Shown piece by piece: positions 33,020-42,597 of a stretch of DNA of 64,000 bases. Source of the DNA: Pedobacter sp. ASV12 (GTDB lineage: Bacteria > Bacteroidota > Bacteroidia > Sphingobacteriales > Sphingobacteriaceae); NCBI RefSeq assembly GCF_016429155.1, contig NZ_JAELUC010000002.1, forward strand, positions 1 through 64,000. Direction: 5' to 3'. The number at the start of each line of letters is the position of its first letter. Within the stretch, counting starts at the first letter, position 1. Under the pieces are notes generated by a model that was not told where the DNA came from, searched no databases, and saw only the letters and a program-made list of their open reading frames with translations. The translations under genes and the position numbers were made by a program.

Positions 33020-36001
33020 ATGACTAAAATTTTTACGTGCATTTGCTGTTTCTTTTTAGTAGCTGTTTTTGGACCAAAGTCTGTGCGTGCCAATCGTTCA
33101 GACGACCGCGTTGCCAAGGCATTTCTTGCTTTCCAACAAGATACGTCCAAAAAGGTAAAAGCTACCTATTCGTCAACAGCCGATACCATCGGCCAAATGA
33201 TCAGGACTTTACAGAAGTTCAAAACCAACCGCGACACCATCAATGTGCGCTCATCGGCAGCAGTTCCGAACTTGTCGTTGCAACAAGTAATTAAAGGAAA
33301 TCTTGCTGGCGTATACGTACAAGAGCCAAACGGCGAGCCGGGAACCGAACAAAGCATGATTGTTCAGGGAGCCTCTGGTCTTTTGTTCTCTAAAAAAGAT
33401 ATTTATGCCCTGCAACCGGCTGTCTATTTAAATGGTGTGCCATTGGTGCAAGACAATCCTTTTGCATTCGATATCCAAAAATATGATTACAATAGGGTTG
33501 GACCGGCTACCAACTTGCTTTCGCAAATAAGCATGGACAACATTCAATCGATTGTTGTGGTGAAAGACCCTTATGAATTGGCCAAATTGGGTCCGAATGC
33601 CGCAAACGGTGCTATCTATATTACCACCAAGAATGCCAGGGCTGGAGTTAGAGACATCAGCCTCAATTCTTATTTTGGCTACGTAGCGGCGCCAAGCGTA
33701 AATACGGTGAATGGTGTTTACGAAAACAACTTCAGAAAGCCATTTTACCAAAAATATGCCACAGCTAGCAATTATGCCAGCTATGCTTCTTATTTGAGGG
33801 ATTCGACCAATACGGCCTACTATGGTCCTTCTAACTGGAACGACCTTTATTATCAAAGTACGCCCACCTTTTCGGCCGATTTGGGAATTACCGGCGGCAG
33901 CGACCGTGCCAACTTCAGGTTTTTTGGCTCGGGAACCAAAAATGCGGGCAATGCCGATGATACCAATATCGACAGGTACAACTTGTTTTTTGGCATCAAC
34001 ATGGCTCCGTTTAAATGGCTTACCGTATCTAGCACCGTAAACACAGCCCGTTTAGACCGAAACAGGAACAAAAGCTTAAGAGATCGTTTTGCAGAAACCC
34101 GATACATTCCCGATTTGAGCAGCCCGCTTTCGCCAAATGCGTCTATTTATTCGGGTTATTTGCAGGAGAGTGCGCGCAATGTTGACGACAACCGCTCTAA
34201 TATTTTGAACGGCAACCTGAACCTGAGCGCAAAAATCAACAAGATTGTGATTTCTACCAGCTTGGCTTTTGATTATAACGAAGGCATCCGCGATTATTTT
34301 ACCCCATCAACCTTAATGGATGGAGTAAGTTATGTATCTAACTATTTTGGCTACAGCCAACGTTTGCTGCTCAACAACTTTGCTACTTATAAATACGAAA
34401 TCAATGCGAAGAATGCCATCGATTTCGAAATCGGACAAAGTTTTCAGGGCGATACTTATAAATACAATTATGCCAGGGCCTACAACGGACCGAACGACTA
34501 TGTAAAACTGAACATTGTGGATGGTAATGCTGGCAGCGATGATTATTTGAATACCCTGGCCGCCAATGGTTTTTATGTATTCAGGTACATCGACAAAGAA
34601 AGAAACAACCTGTTTTCTTTATATGCTTCGGCAAAATACAAATATAAAGATCTCTTAACCCTCAGTGCCTTGGTAAGAAGGGACGGTTCTTCTAACGGAC
34701 AGCCAAACAGCAGGTGGGTAACAACCCCAGCCTTTAACGCCGATTGGAACCTGAAAGAGCAGTTTTTGAAAGACAATGGCATTTTTGACAAGTTGCACCT
34801 AAGTGCAGGTTGGGGCCGTACGCTTCGCATTTTCCAAGACGACCGCTTCGCTGCCGGTCCGCAGTACCGTTCGGAAAACGGCTGGTTCGAAGAGCCTACC
34901 ATTCCTGGCTACGGTGGCCGCTTAGGTATTAACAGACCTTACGACAGTGGCTTTATCGGCTACAACATCAGCCTTCCTTATGCAGAGCGGACCAATTTAA
35001 CCATTGATGCAACTACCCTCAAAGGCAGGTTAAACGCAGCGCTTACCTTGTATAACCGCAACGACAAAAATCAGGTTATCGGAATGCCGGTGCCGCTTGA
35101 AACCGGTTACAGTGCCAATTACCAATCGGGTATGGACATTAACAACAAAGGCGTTGAGCTTTTGCTGAATGGTTTGGTGATCGATCAGCCTAAGTCGCTG
35201 AGCTGGAGCACCGGACTGAACATCAACTATAACCAAAACGAACTAAAAGCATTGCCTAACGGTGTAAAAGAACTGATTTATAACAACGACAATAAATTAG
35301 TAGTAGGCAAGCCTGTGGGCAGCTATTGGCTATACGCCAACAACGGCATTTACAATACCAATGCCGAAGTTCCAGCTGGAATGACTTTTAACGGCATCCC
35401 GATGAAAGCCGGTGATCCGAGGTGGGTTGACTACAACGGCGATAACAAAATAGACAGCAAGGATAAAATACTGACCGGAAACAGACAGCCCAAATTTGTT
35501 GGCGGATGGAACAATACCTTAAGCTATAAAAACTTCGACTTGAATTTCAATTTCATCTTTGCCTTGGGCCAAAAATCGATTAATCAATATGAAGCCACCA
35601 AATATGGTTTCGTAAACCGCGAAGCTGGCAACGACATCAACTCGGTAAAAGAGGTTTCGTCGTGGCAGACGTTCAGCAATGAAAAATCATACCCGATTTA
35701 TAACCCTTGGAGCGATGTAGACGCTTACCGTACCGATCAGGATTTGTTTTTGGAGAATTCTTCTTACGTCAAACTAAGGTCGGTAACGCTGGGTTACGAT
35801 TTTGGCAAAACGGTGCTCTTTAACAAAGCTACCGGCAAAGGCGTTAGAAGAGCCTATTTATATGCTACGGCAATGAACTTATTCACCATCACCAAGTTTA
35901 GCGGAGTTGACCCTGAGCTGGTTAACTACAATGGTTACTACGATGGTGCCAATCTAACTATTCCAAGAACGTTTGTACTGGGCTTTAAATTGGATTTGTA
36001 A
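33020..36001 (+). CDS. SusC-like TonB-dependent transporter lacking the usual N-terminal domain
   Basis: 993 residues. Signal peptide (ends SVRAN), then a Thr/Ser/Lys linker leading at about 80 into the plug domain (LQQVIKGNLAGVYVQEPNG, IYITTKNARAG near 195-205) and a full barrel ending FVLGFKLDL. The carboxypeptidase-D regulatory-like domain normally found between signal and plug is missing. The plug also lacks the usual VVVVGYG segment. First gene of the 19-kb locus; susD follows 55 bases later. Confidence 0.9.
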   Translation: MTKIFTCICCFFLVAVFGPKSVRANRSDDRVAKAFLAFQQDTSKKVKATYSSTADTIGQMIRTLQKFKTNRDTINVRSSAAVPNLSLQQVIKGNLAGVYVQEPNGEPGTEQSMIVQGASGLLFSKKDIYALQPAVYLNGVPLVQDNPFAFDIQKYDYNRVGPATNLLSQISMDNIQSIVVVKDPYELAKLGPNAANGAIYITTKNARAGVRDISLNSYFGYVAAPSVNTVNGVYENNFRKPFYQKYATASNYASYASYLRDSTNTAYYGPSNWNDLYYQSTPTFSADLGITGGSDRANFRFFGSGTKNAGNADDTNIDRYNLFFGINMAPFKWLTVSSTVNTARLDRNRNKSLRDRFAETRYIPDLSSPLSPNASIYSGYLQESARNVDDNRSNILNGNLNLSAKINKIVISTSLAFDYNEGIRDYFTPSTLMDGVSYVSNYFGYSQRLLLNNFATYKYEINAKNAIDFEIGQSFQGDTYKYNYARAYNGPNDYVKLNIVDGNAGSDDYLNTLAANGFYVFRYIDKERNNLFSLYASAKYKYKDLLTLSALVRRDGSSNGQPNSRWVTTPAFNADWNLKEQFLKDNGIFDKLHLSAGWGRTLRIFQDDRFAAGPQYRSENGWFEEPTIPGYGGRLGINRPYDSGFIGYNISLPYAERTNLTIDATTLKGRLNAALTLYNRNDKNQVIGMPVPLETGYSANYQSGMDINNKGVELLLNGLVIDQPKSLSWSTGLNINYNQNELKALPNGVKELIYNNDNKLVVGKPVGSYWLYANNGIYNTNAEVPAGMTFNGIPMKAGDPRWVDYNGDNKIDSKDKILTGNRQPKFVGGWNNTLSYKNFDLNFNFIFALGQKSINQYEATKYGFVNREAGNDINSVKEVSSWQTFSNEKSYPIYNPWSDVDAYRTDQDLFLENSSYVKLRSVTLGYDFGKTVLFNKATGKGVRRAYLYATAMNLFTITKFSGVDPELVNYNGYYDGANLTIPRTFVLGFKLDL

Positions 36002-36056
36002 AATATTGACGGCGTGCCGATGGCTTCATCGGCGCTGTAAACAAAATGATAAACAG

Positions 36057-37658
36057 ATGAAAAATATGATCAATAAAAGGAACGGTTTTTATCAAATCAC
36101 TATCGGAATGATGTTATTCCTTATTGGTTTGGGCAATTTCTCCTGTAAGAAGATTGACGATGTACAGTCGACCCGGCTGGCCACCGAAGAAACCAATTGG
36201 AAAACCTTAGAAGATGCCAAGGCCAACTTGCTGTCGGTTTACGGTTTGATCCGTTCGGCCACCGTATCTGACAATACGCACTGGCTGATGGGCGATTTGA
36301 GGCAAGGCGATTTTGCCATCACCAACCGTGCCGATTTAAAGGCTATTGTAAACGGCCAGTTGAATGCTTCCTATCCGGTAATTAACAGAATTACCAATTG
36401 GAGAAGGTTTTACGCAGCGGTAAATGCCGCCAGCTTGTTCATTGAGCGGTCAAAAGAAATCCGTGCACTCGATCCGCGTTATACGCAACTGAACAACGAC
36501 GTAGATGTTGCCCAAGCCCGAATGATCAGGGCCTTTGCGTACTTCTATATGGTAAGGATCTGGGGCGATGTGCCTTTGCTTACCTCGTCGCACGACGGCG
36601 ATTTTGTAAAGGTGGGAAGAACCTCAAAAGACAAAGTATTGGCTTTTTGTACCAACGAGCTGTTGGCTGCCGCCCAGGTGGTGCCATTCAGGTATGGCGG
36701 TACCGATCCGATTATGCCGGGTTTATATTATGGTGCCAACTGGCCAAGCTGGAATGGTATTGTGTTTACCCGTTTGTCGGCCTACATTATTTTGGCGCAC
36801 ATTGCCGCATGGCAAGGCAACTATATCGATGCTGCCAACTATTCGAAGTTTGTATTAGACAACCAGTCGACCCAGTATTTTGTTGACGGTGCCAACCCGC
36901 TCGACTATATCGATATGGCCGCCTTAACCGAAAACCAGAACAACTACAGTCCGTTTGCCTACAAGAGGGCAACGCTGATGGTAGGTTTCCCATTCGAAGC
37001 AGGTAACGGATTGTCGACTTCCAACGGTCATATTGAACAGCTCACTTTGGCTGCGCCCTACATTCCGAAAGTACAGCCCGAAATGTTTGTGACTAAAGAC
37101 AGCATCCTTAAAATATTTACCGATCCGAAAGACCTTCGTTTCAGCATTGATCCGATCAGCGGACTTTATAGGAAAAACTATTTCACCAATTTCGAATCGG
37201 AGCAGCCTATTTTCAGCAAGATCAAGGTAATCTATCCAAGCAATACCTCGGGCAACGTAACCTTGTTCAGCTCTTCGATGGTGTTTAGCCGCATGGAAGA
37301 AATCACCTTGCTGCGGGCCGAAGCGCTGGCTGTACTGGGGCAACGCGAAGCAGCCATCAATGCTTTGAACAAAGCCGCCAATTTAAGAGGCCCTATCGTT
37401 TACTTGTCGGCTTCTTCTAAAGACCTCATCGATGCCATTTTCGAAGAGCGCAGAAGAGAATTGATGGGCGAGGGCTGGAGATGGTACGACATTGTGAGGT
37501 ATAACAGGATCAAAAATAGCAATGGCGTTTTTGCAACCAAGAACGGCGTGCCCATGACCTTTAAGCAGTTTGAAACCGCCGGTGGCATTTACTGGCCGGT
37601 ATCGCAGGATGTAATCAATGCCAATTCGCTTATTACCCAAAATCCTTATTGGCAATAG
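36057..37658 (+). CDS. SusD/RagB family outer-membrane lipoprotein
   Basis: 533 residues from ATG 36057, chosen because it opens the lipoprotein signal (ending GNFSCKK); the longer frame starts inside susC. The SusD pattern is clear: N-terminal helices (EDAKANLLSVYGLIRSA), VAQARMIRAFAYFYMVRIWG, and the C-terminal EERRRELMGEGWRWYDIVRY. Partner of the preceding transporter. The RagB/SusD C-terminal motif is intact. Confidence 0.93.
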   Translation: MKNMINKRNGFYQITIGMMLFLIGLGNFSCKKIDDVQSTRLATEETNWKTLEDAKANLLSVYGLIRSATVSDNTHWLMGDLRQGDFAITNRADLKAIVNGQLNASYPVINRITNWRRFYAAVNAASLFIERSKEIRALDPRYTQLNNDVDVAQARMIRAFAYFYMVRIWGDVPLLTSSHDGDFVKVGRTSKDKVLAFCTNELLAAAQVVPFRYGGTDPIMPGLYYGANWPSWNGIVFTRLSAYIILAHIAAWQGNYIDAANYSKFVLDNQSTQYFVDGANPLDYIDMAALTENQNNYSPFAYKRATLMVGFPFEAGNGLSTSNGHIEQLTLAAPYIPKVQPEMFVTKDSILKIFTDPKDLRFSIDPISGLYRKNYFTNFESEQPIFSKIKVIYPSNTSGNVTLFSSSMVFSRMEEITLLRAEALAVLGQREAAINALNKAANLRGPIVYLSASSKDLIDAIFEERRRELMGEGWRWYDIVRYNRIKNSNGVFATKNGVPMTFKQFETAGGIYWPVSQDVINANSLITQNPYWQ

Positions 37659-37682
37659 TTAACAGATTAAAAGAGATATCAG

Positions 37683-38357
37683 ATGAGAAATACATTATAT
37701 AGAAATTGTGCATTTGTTCTTTTGGGACTGTGCAGCCTGTACATGAGCGCCTGCAAAAAAAGCGAGTCGGAATATTACAACTATAAAAATACAGTTCAAA
37801 CCTTCAACGGTTCGGCACTCGATTACCTTAAATCGCAACCCAATACCTTCGATTCGTTGTTGCTGGTTTTGAACCGCATTCCGATGCTGAGAGATTCTGT
37901 GGCCAGTGGCAAGATCACCTTGTTTGCACCGGTAAACAAAAACTTCGAAGCCTCCATCAAATACCTCAACATGCAGCGCAAAGCAGAGGGCAGGGCGCCG
38001 ATTTACCTGAGCACAGCCGATATTAACGAATTAGGCTTCATGACCTGCAAATACATCATCAGGGGCAACAGAACCACCGATGCCTTTGCCAGCAGCGTAG
38101 ATGGCTTGCTGCTCAATTCGATCATCATCAACTACCCGATGCAAATCAGGTATGTAAGGTTGAGCGCTTCGGGCTATCAGGGTGGCGGACCTGCCGTATT
38201 GAATTTCAGCGATACGCACGGTTCTAATTTCGAAGATTTCTGGACCACCACCACCACCAATGCAGTAAATATCAAAACCAACAATGCAACGATCAACATC
38301 CTTTCGCCGATGCACAACTTTGGTTTTAGCGAATTCACAGACAGATTAGACCAATAG
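37683..38357 (+). CDS. Fasciclin (FAS1) domain lipoprotein
   Basis: 224 residues; lipoprotein signal with MSACKK. One FAS1 domain: SALDYLKSQPNTFDSLLLVL, then KITLFAPVNKNF near 76-87 and the terminal ATINILSPMHNFGF. FAS1 domains mediate adhesion; in Bacteroidota they occur as accessory lipoproteins in SusCD loci. A second FAS1 gene sits in the same position after the second susD. Confidence 0.82.
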   Translation: MRNTLYRNCAFVLLGLCSLYMSACKKSESEYYNYKNTVQTFNGSALDYLKSQPNTFDSLLLVLNRIPMLRDSVASGKITLFAPVNKNFEASIKYLNMQRKAEGRAPIYLSTADINELGFMTCKYIIRGNRTTDAFASSVDGLLLNSIIINYPMQIRYVRLSASGYQGGGPAVLNFSDTHGSNFEDFWTTTTTNAVNIKTNNATINILSPMHNFGFSEFTDRLDQ

Positions 38358-38363
38358 CTTAAG

Positions 38364-39389
38364 ATGATGAAAAATACGAGATACCTATTCCAAGTGTTGC
38401 TAACCTTAGCGGGAGGCAGCCTACTTTTTTTATCGTGTAAAAAAAATCTGCCAGATGCAAGATTATCGCTATCTAACGATACCCAGTTTACACAATACAT
38501 TTATCAGCCGGTTTTGGGCAGGAATACCTTGTTCACCAATAACTTCCAGTATGGCAACTCAAGCAGGCCATTGGATTTCAAAATCGTGAACATGCGTACG
38601 TTTGCCGGCGAACCGGCTCCTGAGCTGACCAATTTTTATCCGGTAACGGTTTGGAAAACGGCTTACGACGGTACAGAGAAATCGTTGGCCGAAATAGAAG
38701 CCAAGCGTACAACAGAAAACCACCAGCTGTTTGAAATCAGGCCGCATTCTGGCGAGTTTTTGATGTGGGGAGCAGCCAATTCGAACATGATCAAGGCCCA
38801 GCCAGACTCAGGCTATGTGTTCGATGTTGAAATGTCGAACTCGGGTGGCAGGAAGTATTTCCAGAAGTTTCGTTTAATGCCATTGCGCGAACGTCCGTAC
38901 GAACCTTCCAACCTCGATCCGATTACTGGCCAGGCCACTTCGGTGTCGGTTAACCCTACCGGGATGAACATTACAGGTACCAGAAGCGGACAGCCATTGA
39001 GCTCTAACGACGTACAGGTGTTGTTTAACAAGGTTGGCAACGGTAACAGCGTGAAATTCAAATTTGTAGATACCTTGTTCAACCCAATCAGTCCCGACAA
39101 GTTTGCCGCTACCGACTGGAGCAATGTGGTGCATGGGTTTAACATGGTTAAAGATGCTTCTGGCGTAAAATACGATGTAGCTTATCCAATTCCTTGTACC
39201 AGTTATCCTACCAAGTACACAACTTCGTCGGGCGATCAGGCCAGGGCGGTGTTCAGGTTTAACAGACAGGCTTTTGGCAACGTGCAGCAGCAATGCTTTA
39301 TCGCGCTCAATTTCAATATTTATCAAAAGGGCGACTGGGAGATCATCTTCTGGTTTAAGCGCGACAAACCAAAATTCGATAATGATTAA
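38364..39389 (+). CDS. DUF5007-like lipoprotein
   Basis: 341 residues; lipoprotein signal with LFLSCKK. I associate it with DUF5007 from the combination of length, gene order and recurring text (FYPVTVWKTAYDG, PHSGEFLMWG), with moderate certainty. Probably a beta-rich surface protein. Starts six bases after the FAS1 gene. Its stop codon TAA overlaps the ATG of the next susC by one base. Confidence 0.6.
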   Translation: MMKNTRYLFQVLLTLAGGSLLFLSCKKNLPDARLSLSNDTQFTQYIYQPVLGRNTLFTNNFQYGNSSRPLDFKIVNMRTFAGEPAPELTNFYPVTVWKTAYDGTEKSLAEIEAKRTTENHQLFEIRPHSGEFLMWGAANSNMIKAQPDSGYVFDVEMSNSGGRKYFQKFRLMPLRERPYEPSNLDPITGQATSVSVNPTGMNITGTRSGQPLSSNDVQVLFNKVGNGNSVKFKFVDTLFNPISPDKFAATDWSNVVHGFNMVKDASGVKYDVAYPIPCTSYPTKYTTSSGDQARAVFRFNRQAFGNVQQQCFIALNFNIYQKGDWEIIFWFKRDKPKFDND

Positions 39390-42300
39390 TGAAAACAAAT
39401 AGATCACCACAAAACATATTTCCAATGAAGTATTTTTACAGCATAGCTATTTTATTGATTTTTGGTTTTCAGCAAGTTGCCTTTGCCCAGCAAAAAATCG
39501 CAGTAAGCGGCGTAGTTCTTGATGGCAGCATGAAATCAAAAGAAACCATACCAGGCGTTAGCATTATTGCCGATGGAAAAGTTGTAGCACAGACCGATGC
39601 CGATGGCAAGTTTAGGGTTACCGTTTCGCCCGATGCCGAATTATCTTTTAAATACATCGGCTATAAAACCGCAGTGGTTAAGGTAGCCAACAGAACCAAT
39701 ATTACCGTAACCCTTAGTGCAGATAACACCACGTTAAAAGAGGTAAACATTACTTCGGCGGGTTACATCAGCAAATCGAAAACGCTCTCTACGGGATCGA
39801 GCGTTAAGATTTCGGGCAAAGACTTGCAAGGCCAGCCGGCCGGCGACGTGATTTCGCTTTTGCAGGGCAAGGTGGCAGGTTTGAATATCCAGAACAATAC
39901 CGGAGCACCTGGTTTCAGGGGTTCGGTGGTTATCCGTGGTATTTCCAATATCAGCCTATCAGGCTCGGGCAATAGCACTTTCTTAACACCAACTTCGCCA
40001 TTGTTTGTAATCGACGGGGTTCCGGTTGATGACAATACCAATTATTCTTACGGATTTCAGCAAGCTGGTCCGGGCGTTTCTCCGGCCTCTCAAATTCCGC
40101 CTGAAGATATTGAAGACATCGAGGTATTGAAGGATGCGGCGGCTACGGCGCTTTACGGCTCGCGCGGTGCCTACGGGGTAATTTTGATTACCACCAAACG
40201 GGGTAATTCTAAAGTGCCGATTGTACGCTACAGCGGTTCGGCCTTCCTTTCTACCGTGCCGCAGCTCCGCTCTGTAATTGGCGGTAAAGGCGAGCGTTTG
40301 CTCAGGATAGACCAAATTATGCGTTACGATACAACAGCTAACCATGCCATAGGCTTGATTAATGGTACGCCGTTTTTGGCCGACAGCTTAAATGCCTATT
40401 ACAACAACTCTACCAATTGGCAGTCTTATTTCTATCGCCCAACGTTTAACCAAACGCATAACCTTAGCGTTTCTGGTGGCGATGTAGCCTTTAACTACAA
40501 GGTGGCATTGGGCGCATACGACGAAACAGGTATCCAAGAAAATACCGGCTATTCTCGTTACAACGTGAACATGAACATGACCTATAACCCCACCCGAAAG
40601 TTCAAGCTGGTTGGCCAATTGAACAACTCCATACAGAAGCAGCAGACGGGTAGTGGCAACGGTTTAATTAACAGTGGGGTAGCTTCGGGGGGTAACTCGT
40701 CGTCGCTCTTGCCCGCGCCATCGCTCTATTCGTCGGTAAATTCGGTGCTTGGAGCCTTAAAAACAGACAACGACAACAAGATTTTAAACACTTTTGCGAC
40801 TATCAATGCCGAGTATGAGCTGATACCCAATTTAAAGTTGGCTACCTTCTTAAACTATACCAACCAGTCGAGTACCAAAGACAATTTTTCTCCGGGTGCC
40901 TTAAACAGCAACCAATCGCAATACTATACTTACAACGACCGCTCTACCAAGTTGTATAACCGGAACCAGTTGCAGTATGTATATTCGATCAAGGAAAAAG
41001 ACGAAGATGCCCACAACTTTACCGTTTTTGCCTTCACCGAGCTTAACTCTTCGTTTTTCAAGGCCGATGCCATTTTGAACCAGAGAGGCGTAAACGACCA
41101 GTTGCGTGGCCCATTAACCAACATGACCGATTACCTGACTTCTTTGGGCGGAACAATAGATTACAACGATTTTAGGTCTATTGCCTTTGCCGGTCAGTTC
41201 TCTTACAACTATAAACAGAAATACGTATTGGATTTTAACTACCGTGCCGATGGGGTTTCTACCAATGGTCCGAATACCGGATTTAAACGTAGCCCAGCAA
41301 TTGCTTTGAAGTGGAACTTTAACAAAGAAAAGTTCATGGAGAAACTAAAATGGCTTGACTATGGCGATATCCGTTTGAGCTATGGTTCTAATATCCAGCC
41401 GGTTGGAAGTATTTACGATGCCTATGGCAGGTATAATGCCGGCGACAGGTACAACAATTCAAATACCGTAATCCTCGAGCTTGGCAGGTTGCCTAACTTG
41501 AGTTTGCAGCCAACCAAGGCCACTACCTATAACTTGGGCTTCGACCTTGGTCTTTTCCAAAACAGGTTCTCGGTAGCTTTTGATACCTATTACAAGCAAA
41601 ACGACAATATTTATCAAGAGAAAGCCTTGTCTGGAACCAACTCGTTTCAAACCATTGCCTCCAACGAAATCAGCAACGTAAACTACGGCTGGGAGTTCCA
41701 GGTAACAGGTCGTCCGTTAAGCAACAGCAGTCCATTTAAATGGAGCTTATCGGCAAGTTTGGCCATTAACCGTGAGGTATTGGCGGCTTTGCCAGACAAA
41801 TTGCGCGAGAAGATTTATGAAGATGCCTCGAGCTTGGATCAAGATACCTATTATCGTTTAGGTTTGAACTCGCTTTCAAATTACCTGTTCAATACCAAAG
41901 GCGTGTATGCTACCAACAAACAGGTACCGGTTGACCCGATTACAGGTTTGCCTTACCGTGTAGGTGCCAACGGAAGACTGAACTACTTCAAGGCTGGCGA
42001 TCCTATTTTTACCGATTTGGATGGCAACTACGTGCTCAACGATTACGACAAGGTAATTGCGGGCAACTCGCAGCCACAGGTTACCGGTGGTATCACATCA
42101 TTCTTGCAGTACAAAAACTGGAGTTTGGAAATCAATGCCTCTTTTACCTTCCAACGCGACATTTTGAACAATGCCTTGGCCAGTCAGCTTTTAAACTTTA
42201 ACAACCCAACGGCCCTAGGTGCTTTGGTGCCACTTTCTGAGTATAACTATTGGTTGGCCAATGGCGATGTAGCCAAATATGGCAACCCATTGGATTTCAT

Positions 42301-42586
42301 CAGGTCTGGTATCATCAATCCATTCAGGTATTCGCAAACCTTGTTCCAGGAAGATGGATCGTACTTTAAGCTGAATGCGGTGAAGCTATACTACAGCCTG
42401 AACCAAAAATTCACGCAGAAATTCGGCATGAACAGGGTAAGCTTAAACTTTACGGCCTCTAACTTGGGCTTCATTACCCGATACTCTGGCCCTAATCCTG
42501 AAAACGTAACGGCATTGGGTAGAGACAGCTCTGGCGGTTATCCGCTCTCTAAGCAGTTTGCATTTGGTTTAAACATTGAGTTTTAA
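39389..42586 (+). CDS. SusC/RagA family TonB-dependent transporter (second of locus)
   Basis: 1065 residues. Starting at 39389 gives TAATG coupling with the previous gene; starting at ATG 39425 would give a shorter signal peptide (MKYFYSIAILLIFGF to VAFAQ). Unlike the first susC it has the carboxypeptidase-D regulatory-like domain (about 36-112, KIAVSGVVLDG), then plug (DVISLLQGKVAGLNIQNN, GVILITTKRGN) and a barrel ending GLNIEF. Confidence 0.94.
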   Translation: MKTNRSPQNIFPMKYFYSIAILLIFGFQQVAFAQQKIAVSGVVLDGSMKSKETIPGVSIIADGKVVAQTDADGKFRVTVSPDAELSFKYIGYKTAVVKVANRTNITVTLSADNTTLKEVNITSAGYISKSKTLSTGSSVKISGKDLQGQPAGDVISLLQGKVAGLNIQNNTGAPGFRGSVVIRGISNISLSGSGNSTFLTPTSPLFVIDGVPVDDNTNYSYGFQQAGPGVSPASQIPPEDIEDIEVLKDAAATALYGSRGAYGVILITTKRGNSKVPIVRYSGSAFLSTVPQLRSVIGGKGERLLRIDQIMRYDTTANHAIGLINGTPFLADSLNAYYNNSTNWQSYFYRPTFNQTHNLSVSGGDVAFNYKVALGAYDETGIQENTGYSRYNVNMNMTYNPTRKFKLVGQLNNSIQKQQTGSGNGLINSGVASGGNSSSLLPAPSLYSSVNSVLGALKTDNDNKILNTFATINAEYELIPNLKLATFLNYTNQSSTKDNFSPGALNSNQSQYYTYNDRSTKLYNRNQLQYVYSIKEKDEDAHNFTVFAFTELNSSFFKADAILNQRGVNDQLRGPLTNMTDYLTSLGGTIDYNDFRSIAFAGQFSYNYKQKYVLDFNYRADGVSTNGPNTGFKRSPAIALKWNFNKEKFMEKLKWLDYGDIRLSYGSNIQPVGSIYDAYGRYNAGDRYNNSNTVILELGRLPNLSLQPTKATTYNLGFDLGLFQNRFSVAFDTYYKQNDNIYQEKALSGTNSFQTIASNEISNVNYGWEFQVTGRPLSNSSPFKWSLSASLAINREVLAALPDKLREKIYEDASSLDQDTYYRLGLNSLSNYLFNTKGVYATNKQVPVDPITGLPYRVGANGRLNYFKAGDPIFTDLDGNYVLNDYDKVIAGNSQPQVTGGITSFLQYKNWSLEINASFTFQRDILNNALASQLLNFNNPTALGALVPLSEYNYWLANGDVAKYGNPLDFIRSGIINPFRYSQTLFQEDGSYFKLNAVKLYYSLNQKFTQKFGMNRVSLNFTASNLGFITRYSGPNPENVTALGRDSSGGYPLSKQFAFGLNIEF

Positions 42587-42597
42587 TCTTGGAAATT

